DNA from: a virus
Reading direction: 5' to 3' (one strand)
Length of the DNA: 64,000 nt
Virus record (IMG/VR): IMGVR_UViG_3300021960_006131
Location: 26,504-90,503 of that record
In this document: positions 16,070-26,600 of the stretch, piece by piece
Numbering within the stretch: position 1 is the first letter of the stretch
Layout of the letters: every line of letters starts with the position of its first letter
Notes under the pieces: model-generated
Databases searched by the model: none
Seen by the model: only the letters and a program-made list of their open reading frames with translations
Told to the model about the DNA's origin: nothing
Position numbers and translations under genes: made by a program

Positions 16070-18007
16070 TTATGTGTCTTGAGTAAACCTTTTTGTCCAC
16101 AAAGTAAGACTGTATTTAACGCCTTCTTCTAGCGGTTCACACACATGAGGATGTGTAACTTGCCCAGGCCACATCAGCATTAAACCTCTTGTAATGTGCC
16201 TGTTTGTAAAATGCTGTCTAGGAAATGTTAATTCAGCACCTTGATAGTTATCATTTAATTTAACACTACCGCTGACCATACTAGCATCATTATGTAATGC
16301 TAATTCTGTTTGTGTATCTAGGCTATATCGCATAGCAAAGAAGTCTCTTATACCGTACATACTCATAGGTGGCCAATATGCTTCTAATTGCGGCCATATG
16401 TTTTTGGTTAAATGGTTTTCTAAATGTTTATATAAATTTGGACATAATTTATTAATTCTAATTTCTTGAGCCGGATAAGCATCATCAGGTCGTGGTGCCC
16501 AACCACCTGCTTCGTCACATGCTCCAATTAAATCGTCGCACATCTGCGGTGTCATGTATTCAAATGCTACAATATCATCTGCTACAGTCCATATTTTATT
16601 ATACTTTGCTAGATTTATAGGTACAACACTACCTTTATTCATTATTTGATTGACTAGTGATCTATATGCTGTTTTATCATCAGGACCACCATTGCCATGC
16701 AATACACAACTGTAGCAACCTGTTTCAGAATTATAAACTTGATTATTATTGCTTACACTTAATGAGTTTGCTGTACCACTTACACATTGAAATATATAAT
16801 TCTCTACATCTAATTTAATATTAAATTTACCACTTAAAAACAATTTTTGATAATACAGTTGATCGTCATCTTTCTTTTTAATGTCTGTTCTAAGCATTTC
16901 TTTTAAAACAACTGCTCTACCTATAAAACCACCACTATTTAAAAATCTATTTCTGGTATGAACTTTTGGAAATTGATCTGCTATACTATCATCTGGCCAT
17001 ATAAGTGGTTCAGCACCAAATACTACATCAGCACCAAACTGTTTAAATCTTTTAACTAATTCTTGTTCGTTATCGTTAATGATGACATCATACCCGTCTA
17101 CAAACATTACTATATCATGGTCGTCAACATTACGCAATCTACTTCTAAGATAATGAACTTTGTGTCCGCCACCGGGACCATCTGCCATTACACCGCCTTC
17201 CCATGGCTCACCTACGCCTAACATTTCTAATTTTACATCGTGTGTTTTACAACTATTGATTAAGTCTTCTGCTTTTAAACTTTCAGTTGCTACAGTGAAT
17301 ACTTTAAACTCTTTCCATTCTTTAAATGTAATAGCAGTTTCAGTGTCTGTTTTTCCTATCTTTGTTTCTCTAGCATACGGATGAAATACATTTGTTTTAT
17401 ATGCCAATCCTTTTAGTTTATTAAAATTTTTAAATTGTGGGTAAGTTTCTATTAGTGGGTTTGTACCTAACATCATGGGAATGTATTCATCTGCAGGTAT
17501 CATGTATTGCAATGCATCAGCATTTAAAAGTTTTTTAGCACCTTCAACACTTAAGGCATAACCGGCTGTCCAATAACAATATCCTGGTATTTCAAATAAA
17601 TCATCAAATCCCTGAGCCTTATCGTCCATGTTCCATTTTGATAGATAAACTAAATCAAATTCTTCTAATCTTTCTTTTATTTGTGTAATGTTATATGTTT
17701 CGACATTGTGATATAAATCATCTTCTAGTATAACTGCAGGTTCGTTATTTTTAACTATCTTGCCCCATGCAGTAATATGACTTAACATACAACCTACTTC
17801 GCCAGTTGTCAACGGTCTATTTTCTAAAGGATCTAACCAATTTTTGCACACTTGCATACCTTGACTTAGAACTTTACTATAGTCAACTAAGTTACCATCA
17901 ATGCCTTGAATACGTTCATAATCTGTTATTTCTAACTTTGCAAAAAGATCTAACATATTTTGATTTCGATCAGTTCGTTTATCTAAATTAATATAATAAT
18001 GTTTCAT
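16070..18007 (-). CDS. Triple-domain GT25 / PLOD-type glycosyltransferase / lysyl hydroxylase-like enzyme
   Basis: The start is the ATG at 18007, in an ATGA overlap with the upstream hydroxylase gene; the product is 645 aa. Residues 1-215 are GT25-like: YYINLDKRTDR, GCMLSH, AVILEDD (95-97) and WTAGYALS. Residues 234-440 match the glycosyltransferase domain of procollagen-lysine hydroxylases (PLOD/LH3): FTVAT, GGGHKVHYLR, MFVDGYDVII with D304 and D307, LNSGGFIG, DDDQLYY and VLHGNG. Residues 475-645 are a 2OG-Fe(II) domain with LHNDAS (H572, D574), THPH (H619/H621) and GVKY, where Lys631 replaces the usual Arg. In animals GT25 galactosylates hydroxylysine and LH3 hydroxylates and glucosylates it; mimivirus has related enzymes. 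Likely acceptor: late virion proteins (inference). Confidence 0.9.
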   Translation of the reverse strand: MKHYYINLDKRTDRNQNMLDLFAKLEITDYERIQGIDGNLVDYSKVLSQGMQVCKNWLDPLENRPLTTGEVGCMLSHITAWGKIVKNNEPAVILEDDLYHNVETYNITQIKERLEEFDLVYLSKWNMDDKAQGFDDLFEIPGYCYWTAGYALSVEGAKKLLNADALQYMIPADEYIPMMLGTNPLIETYPQFKNFNKLKGLAYKTNVFHPYARETKIGKTDTETAITFKEWKEFKVFTVATESLKAEDLINSCKTHDVKLEMLGVGEPWEGGVMADGPGGGHKVHYLRSRLRNVDDHDIVMFVDGYDVIINDNEQELVKRFKQFGADVVFGAEPLIWPDDSIADQFPKVHTRNRFLNSGGFIGRAVVLKEMLRTDIKKKDDDQLYYQKLFLSGKFNIKLDVENYIFQCVSGTANSLSVSNNNQVYNSETGCYSCVLHGNGGPDDKTAYRSLVNQIMNKGSVVPINLAKYNKIWTVADDIVAFEYMTPQMCDDLIGACDEAGGWAPRPDDAYPAQEIRINKLCPNLYKHLENHLTKNIWPQLEAYWPPMSMYGIRDFFAMRYSLDTQTELALHNDASMVSGSVKLNDNYQGAELTFPRQHFTNRHITRGLMLMWPGQVTHPHVCEPLEEGVKYSLTLWTKRFTQDT

Positions 18008-18576
18008 CGCCAATGTGGGCCTTCCACCCATGTTACTAAACTGTGTCTAGTGCCACTAGTTACTGGTGTGACTCTGTGCCTGTGAAAACTTGGAAATACT
18101 ATCACTGATCCTTTGCTAAATGCTTCTGAAGGTAACTGCGGTAATATTGTATCAAATTGAAACTCACCACCTTCGTATTCTGATGGGTCTGTTAATTGAA
18201 ATACTAAACTTAATTTTCTATGAAAAGATCTACTTTCTGCCCAATCTACATCGTGATGCCAATCGTACTTGCCTGGATTTTCAGGATTTCCTTCGTACTT
18301 TGTAAACTGTATTTCGTTTACATAACGCAAGTCCAGATCAAAAGAATCTCTGTTTGCCTGATTGGCATAATACCATATTTCGTCTACTATTGCTTTTTCT
18401 GATTTAGGATTAAGCCAACGTATTTCGCTTTTACGATATGATTCATCATGCTTACTTTCTTCAAATCCTATTACAGCCTCACGTGGCTCATAGTTTTCTG
18501 TTGCGTAATTTACTATGTAATCGCACCAGCCTGGGTCTAATGCTTGATTAAAATATAGCCAATAGTCTCCTTTCAT
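18004..18576 (-). CDS. 2OG-Fe(II) oxygenase, prolyl-4-hydroxylase/PKHD-like
   Basis: The 190-aa protein has the 2OG-oxygenase triad and carboxylate ligand of the prolyl hydroxylase-like group: WHHD (H107, D109), GGEFQF, FPSFHRHRVTPVTSGTR with distal H167 and Arg177. EIQFTKYEGN before the triad is typical of the same group. It precedes the triple-domain enzyme with a 4-nt ATGA overlap, so the two are made together and may act on the same substrate. Side-chain hydroxylation of a protein is the likely reaction, but small-molecule substrates are possible. Confidence 0.87.
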   Translation of the reverse strand: MKGDYWLYFNQALDPGWCDYIVNYATENYEPREAVIGFEESKHDESYRKSEIRWLNPKSEKAIVDEIWYYANQANRDSFDLDLRYVNEIQFTKYEGNPENPGKYDWHHDVDWAESRSFHRKLSLVFQLTDPSEYEGGEFQFDTILPQLPSEAFSKGSVIVFPSFHRHRVTPVTSGTRHSLVTWVEGPHWR

Positions 18577-18612
18577 ACTATTAGTTATCTTGATTGAGGG
18601 GGAATTTTGTAA

Positions 18613-20775
18613 TTATTTGACGCCAATAACAACTTCGACTATGTCATCATCAAATGTTTCTTTGTCTTCTAATGCTCTACCAATTATGCATCGCATGTCG
18701 TATTCGTTTTTCATTAATGCTTTTGCAAATCCTGGTTTACTGCCACTTACAAGTCTTTCGCCTTTCTTAATACGTCCTTCAACTTTAACAGGTACTCTAC
18801 CTGTAAGTGCTATTGCAACGCCTTCTGCTTCTGAGTTCATTAAGTATGCTGGATTAGTACTTACAACACCAAAAACTTCTGGATCATTAAATGAAGTTGT
18901 TTGTGTGACTTCTGCACTACCGCCTAACTTCACAACTGTACCTGGCTCGTAGTCTGCATCTGCCGAATATATCTCAGCCAAGTCAGCATACCTTGCCGAT
19001 GTTGCTTCACCATAAAAAGTTCCAAATGATGCACTTGCTGAACCAAGATTTAGTGTATCTGAAGTTGGCACTATGTCAGTATCAACTTTACCAATAAACG
19101 AAATTGTGTCTGTATTAGAATTACCTAAATTAACATCACCGTTTAAATCTGTTCTACCGTTAAGATCTGTTACGCCATCAACCTGTAATGTGCCACTTAG
19201 ATCTGCATTCACACCAACAAAGTCACTCGTTGTTATAATGTTTTCGCCAACATATAGTTTCTTTTCAATTACTGCACCACCATCCAAATATAAAGGTGCT
19301 GTAGTATCTGATGTGCTTGCCGGATTGGTTGTGTTTGTAAGTCTTAACTTTCCAGCAAAGGTCATATCACCCGAAGCATTAATATTGTTAGTGTATAAAT
19401 TATTCCAATACCTTGTATTAGAACCTAAGTTATATGTTGTGGTTGCATCTGGAATAATATTTGTTGTGATTTCACCATTAATTGCAATGTTGTCTGCACT
19501 AGCATCACCTAATATAACAGAACCATTTAATGTTGTTGTTCCAGTATTTGTAATACTACCAAATGATCCACTGCCTGTAAATATTGCTGTGGTGCCTTTT
19601 ATTATAGTGCCGTCAATATTACCTGTGATCGCCGCTCCGCCGGATACTGCTAAACTACCTGAACTAATTGCTCCAGTGGCAATAACATTACCAATGTTAA
19701 TATTACCTGAACCACCTTGATAGTTTGAAACTCTAATTGTGTTTACAGTTGCATCGCCAATGTTAGATGTTGTTATAGGAAATGATGTAGTACCTATTCT
19801 TGTTGTAACATTTGCCGAAGTTGCTCTAACTTCTGCTGTTCCGCCAGTTTGCCCTAAAGATACTGTACCGTTAATATAAATGTTTTGCCATCTGTTTGTG
19901 CTACTACCTAAGTCATATGTATCACCTGCATCAGGAATAATATCACTTGATGTAGTAACAATAGATGTTATAGCAACATTACTAGCACCAATAACTAAGT
20001 TACCAGTTATACCATCAGATCTATAAGATCTGTCTGCTAATGCAATTGACGTATTAGAATACTCTTGTCTTAAGTTCATACCTGGTTTAATTTCAATACC
20101 AATACCGTCTGCTTCTGCTAATTGATCATACCAATTAAACGTATCACCGTGTGACGAGCCTGCTGTGTCTTTTGCAGTAAATGTAGCATGGTCACTGAAT
20201 ATAGCCATAACGGTTTCACCGCCTGGTCTAGTTGTACTTGACTCACCGTCATTGACGTAAACTAAGGCACTGACTGCCCTAGGTATATCACCGTTGTCTG
20301 TTAAGAAAATATTTCTAAGTTTTGTACCATATGCACTAGGTGTATTTAAATTACCAAAACTGGAATATTCATTTGAAACTTCACCTGCATAACTTGAATC
20401 TTTATAACTAACACCATCGTGAATTTTTAATTTATCATCTGTGGTGTCATAATACATTGCACCCGCTGTTAATCCATCAACTGGTGGCGTTGCTTGAACA
20501 ACTGGTGAAACTCTTGTCCATGTTGTTGTTGAGTCTTTGTAAACTCTTAAAACTTTTTCTGTGGTGTCATACCAAATTTGACCTACTAATGTGGTGTTTG
20601 GTTCAGGTGCAATAGGACTTGCAAAATTTTCTAAATGTCTTAAACTGTTTTCTGCAAATACTTGACCATAGTTAGTAACATTTTTACCAACTAATTTTAA
20701 ACTGAAAGCATTATTAATTGTACCGTCTTCAATTGTATAACTGACTCCTGTACTTGATGTTATTGTATATGCCAT
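18613..20775 (-). CDS. Tail-fibre-like protein, first of a paralogous pair
   Basis: The 720-aa protein shares its N-terminus with the 699-aa protein upstream: GKNVTNYGQ, then LENFASP, then VGQIWYDTT. The C-termini also match: YADLAEIYSADADYEPGTVV, GVVSTNPAYLMNSE and GRVPVKVEG. The middle is Ser/Thr/Gly/Asn-rich and repetitive, with several copies of a TYNLGSNTRYWNNLYT-like segment (residues near 280, 450 and 570). This fits an elongated, trimeric fibre with a virion-binding N-terminal end and a conserved C-terminal domain resembling autoprocessing or chaperone domains of other phage fibres (inference). The start overlaps the stop of its paralogue in TAATG. Confidence 0.75.
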   Translation of the reverse strand: MAYTITSSTGVSYTIEDGTINNAFSLKLVGKNVTNYGQVFAENSLRHLENFASPIAPEPNTTLVGQIWYDTTEKVLRVYKDSTTTWTRVSPVVQATPPVDGLTAGAMYYDTTDDKLKIHDGVSYKDSSYAGEVSNEYSSFGNLNTPSAYGTKLRNIFLTDNGDIPRAVSALVYVNDGESSTTRPGGETVMAIFSDHATFTAKDTAGSSHGDTFNWYDQLAEADGIGIEIKPGMNLRQEYSNTSIALADRSYRSDGITGNLVIGASNVAITSIVTTSSDIIPDAGDTYDLGSSTNRWQNIYINGTVSLGQTGGTAEVRATSANVTTRIGTTSFPITTSNIGDATVNTIRVSNYQGGSGNINIGNVIATGAISSGSLAVSGGAAITGNIDGTIIKGTTAIFTGSGSFGSITNTGTTTLNGSVILGDASADNIAINGEITTNIIPDATTTYNLGSNTRYWNNLYTNNINASGDMTFAGKLRLTNTTNPASTSDTTAPLYLDGGAVIEKKLYVGENIITTSDFVGVNADLSGTLQVDGVTDLNGRTDLNGDVNLGNSNTDTISFIGKVDTDIVPTSDTLNLGSASASFGTFYGEATSARYADLAEIYSADADYEPGTVVKLGGSAEVTQTTSFNDPEVFGVVSTNPAYLMNSEAEGVAIALTGRVPVKVEGRIKKGERLVSGSKPGFAKALMKNEYDMRCIIGRALEDKETFDDDIVEVVIGVK

Positions 20776-22874
20776 TATTTAACTAAAGCCTCCACTGTTC
20801 CAGCACCTTCATTTGGTTTGTCCGTAATTGCTATACCTATACAACTAGGTCCATTTACGTTCATGTTGTTTTCTGCCGCTTCGGCATGGCCTGGTGTGGC
20901 ACTATGTACTAGCACATCACCTTTTGAAACTGCTCCTACTACTTTTACTGGTACTCTACCTTTAAGTGCAACCGCTGTTACATGGTCGCCTTGTAATTCT
21001 GAATTCATTAAATATGCAGGGTTGTGTGATACTACTCCTGCTATTGACGGACTTGCTTTTACATCTGAAGTTGTTACTTCAGCATCACCGCCAAATACTA
21101 AAACTGTTCCTTCCTCATACTCTGTATCTGCCAAATATAACTCAGCCAAGTCAGCATATTGAGCCTGTGTGGCTGTTCCATTAAATGTATTTGCATACAT
21201 TGTTCCATATCTAACACTACTTGAACCAATGTTGTAAGTTCCTGATGGACCTGTTGCATATATATTTTGTGTTGTAATATCACTACTTGAAATTGCATTT
21301 ACAACTCTGGCATCTGTGAAGTATAAATTTGTGCCTTCACTTAAATTTGTTGTGCTAAATGCACTCATGTTTACTGCAATATCGTTTGCATTTACAGTAA
21401 TACCTGTTCCTGCGCCTACATTAAGTGTGACTGCACCTGAAGTGCCACCACCTGTAAGACCATTTCCAGCACCTACGCTCTCAATATCCCCTGCATCATT
21501 AGTGAAACTAAATGTACCAGTTGAACTATCATAACTTAAATCACCACCTGCACTAAACATTGCTCTTATTTCAGATTGGTCGGCTGTAATGGCACCAGTT
21601 CCACTATTATAATTAACACCACTGCTACCGCTTAATAATGCTCTGATTTCTGACGTATCTGCTGTTATGGCACCTGTTGTGCTATTATAATTTACGCCAC
21701 TGCTACCGCTTAAATGTGCTCTTACTTCACTGGCACTTGGGCCGGTATATGTAAATACGCCATTACTATATGTTAGGCTTCCGTCGCCGCCACTGTCAGT
21801 TACTGAAAACTTGCCCCTAATAGTTGCATCGGATATACTAAACTGTCCACCTGAATATGTTGTGTTAGTACCTGCTGAAAAATGTGCTCTTACTTCACTG
21901 GTGCTTGGGCCTGTATAAGTAAATACACCAGCACCATTGTATGCAAATGATCCGTCACCACCGGCATCTGTGGCACTAAAGAATCCTTCAATTTCTGATT
22001 CTGTATAAATTTTTTCGTAAGTTGACCCGTCTCTGGTTACTTCCCAGTAGTCTCCACTTTCGTTCCATCTTAATTGAACATTAGTTGATGTTCCTCTTTC
22101 AACTTCAATACCTGCATTTGCACTTGGAGTACCTGCTTCATTATTGTTAAGAACAATTAAATTATCGTCAACTGTTAAAGTTTCTGTATTTAAAATTGTT
22201 TGCGTACCATTAACAGTTAAATTACCGTCTATTGTTGCATTGTTGAAGGTTACATCTGATGTTGTTTCTACTGCTTGTCCTATAGCAATGACTCCGCTAC
22301 CTGAATTATAAGTAACTCCTGTGCCACCACTAAAATGTGCTCTTACTTCTGCGGCACTTGGACCGGTGTATGTAAATACACCTGTACTTGAATCGTATGC
22401 AAATGAACCGTCACCACCTGTATCTACATGTGATACCTTGCTTCTTATAGTTAAATCACTTAATACTTCTTTCCATTGATTACTGTGATATATTTTTAAA
22501 TCACCGGTACCTGTTGTAGAGTCAAAAAACATTTCTCCTGCTTCTACTGAACTACCTCTACTACTTGTAGGTGTCGACGTACCGCTTTTTGGTCTATATG
22601 CTAATTCTTCAAATTGTTCTGTATCATTTTTATAAACAGTTAAGTGATTACCTGTTTTATCAAACCAAAGTTGTCCAACTAATTTTACACCAGGATTTGG
22701 TGCTGTTGTACTTGCAAAATTTTCTAATTGTCTGATTGAATTTTGTGCAATAATTTGGCCATAGTTGGTTACATTTTTACCTATTAATGTCACGGAATAG
22801 TTAGTTTGGTCAAGTTGGTTATCGTTGACCGTAATCTCTCTATCGCCTTGAGTGTTTGAAAATACTATCGCCAT
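20775..22874 (-). CDS. Tail-fibre-like protein, second of a paralogous pair
   Basis: The 699-aa protein shares N- and C-terminal domains with its downstream neighbour, but the centre differs. It is built of repeats of a 25-50-residue unit containing (E/D)VRAHFS-G-G-YNS-TG-I and GGDGSFAYDSSTGVFTYTGPSA. The segment from DGNLTVNGTQTILNTETL to DNLIVLNNNE resembles a common fibre-shaft motif of marine T4-like phages. AGGAC precedes the ATG. Different centres on shared ends suggest that the pair arose by duplication and module exchange. Confidence 0.75.
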   Translation of the reverse strand: MAIVFSNTQGDREITVNDNQLDQTNYSVTLIGKNVTNYGQIIAQNSIRQLENFASTTAPNPGVKLVGQLWFDKTGNHLTVYKNDTEQFEELAYRPKSGTSTPTSSRGSSVEAGEMFFDSTTGTGDLKIYHSNQWKEVLSDLTIRSKVSHVDTGGDGSFAYDSSTGVFTYTGPSAAEVRAHFSGGTGVTYNSGSGVIAIGQAVETTSDVTFNNATIDGNLTVNGTQTILNTETLTVDDNLIVLNNNEAGTPSANAGIEVERGTSTNVQLRWNESGDYWEVTRDGSTYEKIYTESEIEGFFSATDAGGDGSFAYNGAGVFTYTGPSTSEVRAHFSAGTNTTYSGGQFSISDATIRGKFSVTDSGGDGSLTYSNGVFTYTGPSASEVRAHLSGSSGVNYNSTTGAITADTSEIRALLSGSSGVNYNSGTGAITADQSEIRAMFSAGGDLSYDSSTGTFSFTNDAGDIESVGAGNGLTGGGTSGAVTLNVGAGTGITVNANDIAVNMSAFSTTNLSEGTNLYFTDARVVNAISSSDITTQNIYATGPSGTYNIGSSSVRYGTMYANTFNGTATQAQYADLAELYLADTEYEEGTVLVFGGDAEVTTSDVKASPSIAGVVSHNPAYLMNSELQGDHVTAVALKGRVPVKVVGAVSKGDVLVHSATPGHAEAAENNMNVNGPSCIGIAITDKPNEGAGTVEALVK

Positions 22875-22884
22875 ATTTGTCCTA

Positions 22885-23562
22885 TTATGTCATCTGAATT
22901 CTTAAAGTATAAACTACTTCAATAATTCTATTAAAAGATTTTTGTACTGGATGAAACACCACATGTGTAAGTAACTCTGAACTACTACTTGCTGTCGTGG
23001 CATTATCCCCTGCTGTAAATGTCATTAATCCTAATTCGTCAAAGATGTAATCACCTTCGTTAGTAGCACTGGTATCAAAGTTATCTTGTCCTGAAGGTTC
23101 ATTTAAGCCTAATGTACAAGTTACTTTTAAGTCTGTAAAACCAGCACCTTCAATTACTTCTATTTTGTTATTTGTTTTGTCAGTGTTTGCTTCTGTATCA
23201 CTAACAACTTTTGCATAAGTTTTTCTGTATAAAGTAGCATCAGTTTCTCTTGTTTCACTGGTATTTGTACTTTTATATAAAACTTTACCTGCACTATCTA
23301 CACTAGAAGCACCGTTACCAAATGCCATAAAATGCACATAATCATTTGGTGCTACACCAGTTGAAGCACTGGTTCCTTTACCAATTGAGTTTGCTATTAA
23401 ATATCCTAAGTTTCCATAATGAATAGCATTTCTTTTATTAACTATTTCCTCACCGGATTCTTTATCTCTGATTAAGATATGACCAGATATGTTAAAGCCA
23501 ATAGTTGCATCTACTTGCTCTGTATTTGATTTATTTTCGTTTGTTGCGGTTTCTTCTTTCAT
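22885..23562 (-). CDS. Virion structural protein, 225 aa, probably from a leaderless mRNA
   Basis: The product has a charged, Asn/Glu-rich N-terminus (EETATNENKSNTEQ), then GFNISGHILIRDKESGEEIV and a beta-rich body with YVHFMAFGNGA and a C-terminal HVVFHPVQKSFNRIIEVVYTLRI. This pattern is familiar from uncharacterised structural proteins of marine T4-like phages and probably links baseplate and fibres. There is no Shine-Dalgarno; the GATAAATA element stands 5 nt before the ATG, and the next Met codon is about 78 codons in, so this start is well supported. It leads the two fibre genes in the same operon. Confidence 0.68.
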   Translation of the reverse strand: MKEETATNENKSNTEQVDATIGFNISGHILIRDKESGEEIVNKRNAIHYGNLGYLIANSIGKGTSASTGVAPNDYVHFMAFGNGASSVDSAGKVLYKSTNTSETRETDATLYRKTYAKVVSDTEANTDKTNNKIEVIEGAGFTDLKVTCTLGLNEPSGQDNFDTSATNEGDYIFDELGLMTFTAGDNATTASSSSELLTHVVFHPVQKSFNRIIEVVYTLRIQMT

Positions 23563-23567
23563 ATAGG

Positions 23568-23575
23568 TATTTATC
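23568..23575 (-). promoter_or_regulatory. Late promoter element, 5 nt before an ATG
   Basis: GATAAATAC on the minus strand leaves just 5 nt before the ATG at 23562. With a T4-like start 5-7 nt past the element, transcription would begin at or next to the A of the ATG. There is no Shine-Dalgarno between them. Confidence 0.7.
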
Positions 23576-23601
23576 TCTTTTTTAAACTACTGCTATAATT
23601 A

Positions 23602-26600
23602 TTAGTCAAAGTAGGACCCTGGCCCTGCCTGTATAAATTGTGCTATTGGTGTAACTGCATTTGACAATGACATACCTGCACTATTCCATGTTGTAAATTC
23701 TGGATCTGCTGGATTTCCAAAAGCAAAAGCACCTGAGTTTATGTTGTTTGTTTCTGTAGCATCATACACTTTTTCACCAATTGTATGTGCCTCTGCAGAT
23801 GTTCCATTTGTACCTCTTGTAACACCTGTTAAAGTATTACCATTGATTTCTTCAAATGTTATTCTTTCATCTCCTATAAACACCGCTGTTGCTGGACTTC
23901 CAGTATATGGTGGTGTAATAACACTAGCATCTGCAAGTTGTATTGTTAAACTTTCAGCAGTAATATTTGCAGTCAATGTAGTTTTATTACTGTCATTTAA
24001 TCTGATATATTCAGTTTTACCGTTCATACCAACAAATATTTTATATGATACATTTGCAAAACCACCAGTACCGTTTGTTTGAACATTAAGTTGTAAACCT
24101 TCTAATGGCTGGAATACTGCATGTTCTGGTGGTATATTTGGACCAGTTAATCCTGTGAAGAATGTACTACTATCAAAACCTTGATATGTAAGAGTATCTC
24201 TTATTAATTGACTTTGAACTGCTGTATTAACAGTATAGTTATTTACTACCTGTTGGGAATCAAACCCTGCACTATCAAAACCAAATAAATCATAGCCAAG
24301 TCCTGTGGACATTACTTCTTTACCAATACTATCAAAATATGCTTTAGCAAATAGATTTGCGTCAAGTTCTTCACCAAAGAAGTCTGCGTATGCTAATGTT
24401 CTCAGTGTTGCATCTCTTGTTGCAATAAATCCTGCTATGATATCACTTGAATATGTTGTTGTGTCTGCAATCTTGTCTGTGAGGTCAGTAATGACTGTGT
24501 TATATTTAAATACTCTTTCAATGTGGTTAATAGGTGTTGCATTACTACTTGCATTGCTTAACTGTGCCATTCTTTCTGCACTTGTATTAGACTGTGGTTG
24601 ACCGTATCCTGATGCCATTGTTACTGTGCCATTATTATTAATTGGTAAAATCTCACTTGCTGTTCTATCAAAGAACATTTTTTCTGTAATAGTTCTAATC
24701 TTAGTTGAATTATTACTGTAGTTGTTTGTCCAGTTGACATAGTCGTCATTTTGTGTTAAAATTAATGCGTCACTGCTATTACCATCGTCTAGTATTCTAG
24801 ACTCTACTGATAAGTCTGGTTGATACGGTGGTCTATCAAAATCTGTTGCAAAAGATTTCAGAGAATCTATACTGATCTTTCTATCTTCAAAATCTCTTAA
24901 CTTACTTGTATATGGTTTATAGTTTTTAATACTTTTTACAACACTATCAAATGCATCAATTTTTGTTGAAGCAATTTGATTTAAGTTTTCTGCACTTTGT
25001 CTAATATTAAAGTATGTGGTTTTAAAACACCATTCTGTTTGATACTGTTCGCTGAGTACATAATTTAACATCGAGAAAAACAGTTTGTTTTCTAAATTTG
25101 TATTTTTAAATATATTGTTTTTAATTGCAAATAGCAGTTGTCTCAATTCAGTAGTTAAGCCTGGATTAATTGTGCCAAATACTTCGTCTTTTAACTTCAT
25201 TGTGCCTTTTACAATTTTAACAAGTTTATAATCATTTTTTACTGATTCATATTCATAGAACTTATCTGGATTATCGCCAATGCCTTCTAGTCTCACAAAT
25301 GTACCATCTGATATATCAGTAAGTCCTCTCATCTGCTTGATTGATTTTACAGTTGCTCTTGCTTTAATAGAATTAGTGTTATAGCCTGTTTCTACCCAAT
25401 CAATTAATTCATAATATGTATTAGTAGCAACTGTGGCATTCCAATTAGAATAAAAATCATCTGTTAGTTTGATTTTTTGCATTTCTTTATTAATAAAGTA
25501 TACTAACTCTCTTCTAGCATTAGCAGGTTTTGTAAACATACTTTGTCTAGGTCTAATTGATATACCGTATCTTTCAAATTTATTTAGATACGGATCTGGT
25601 ACAACTTTACCTAATACATCTTCCTCTACTAAACTATCTACTAATTTATTAAACAGTTCTGCAGGTATTGAATCAGATATATTATTTTCACCTATTAATA
25701 AGTAAGATTCATGTTTATTAGTATATCTACTATCTGTTCTTCTAAAGTTTACCTGGAATACACCTTGATCATCTGTGAGATATCCTTTAACATTGTTTAA
25801 CACTATTGAATTATTAGATATAGCACCAAAGGTTGGAATATTCTGTAGTTTAGGTGATTCGATCAATTGACTTATGCTCGAGGCACTTGCTGATCTATTT
25901 GCTACATTAGGTACATCTTGAATATCTTTAACCCAATAATAGTACACATTATTATATAAACCTGTTACACTATTAAATCTTTGATCAATTAAATACTTTT
26001 CAACATCTAAAGGTGTGCCCTTTCCACTATATTCTATTGGTGTTTCAGTGGACTCTATCCACTCATACACATCAAATTTTGAACCATCCATGTAAGACGC
26101 CCAGTATTTTCTTCTATAATCATTATCTGATTGCTCATACCAACGAACACGCATACTTGAAGTATTCCACCATAGTTCGCCTACATTATGTTTGCTAAAG
26201 TTACTACTGTCATCGCCATAATACACAGGATCGCTTTCTGAAATATATGTCAAGTTCCTTTCAACTTCAGGCATGAATACATTTTTGAATGGATCATTTA
26301 GATAAACATCTGTAATTCGTTGACCTGTTATATTATCGTATACCAGTGCTGATTTTATTTTACTGCTATCAACTAAATTATCTTTTCTGTATACCACTTT
26401 GCCATTTTCTAAATATGCCCATCCATTAGCATCATAATTGTCAACCCATACTTTAGGCATTAATGATTGTACATCATACTTACTATGTACTCTTGCTGAT
26501 TTTAAATATAGTACATCAAGTTCTGTTTGCATTTTTTCTGTAACTAACGGGCCGCCATTTATCCTATTTAGATCGTAACTGAAAACATTACCAAAGTTTT

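Noticed and set aside
19073-19720. Plus-strand frame of 215 codons opposite the 720-aa fibre gene
   Set aside because: It is antisense to a repetitive, low-complexity fibre gene, has no ribosome site and reads as hydrophobic Val/Leu-rich filler, a usual shadow of Thr/Asn/Gly-rich coding.
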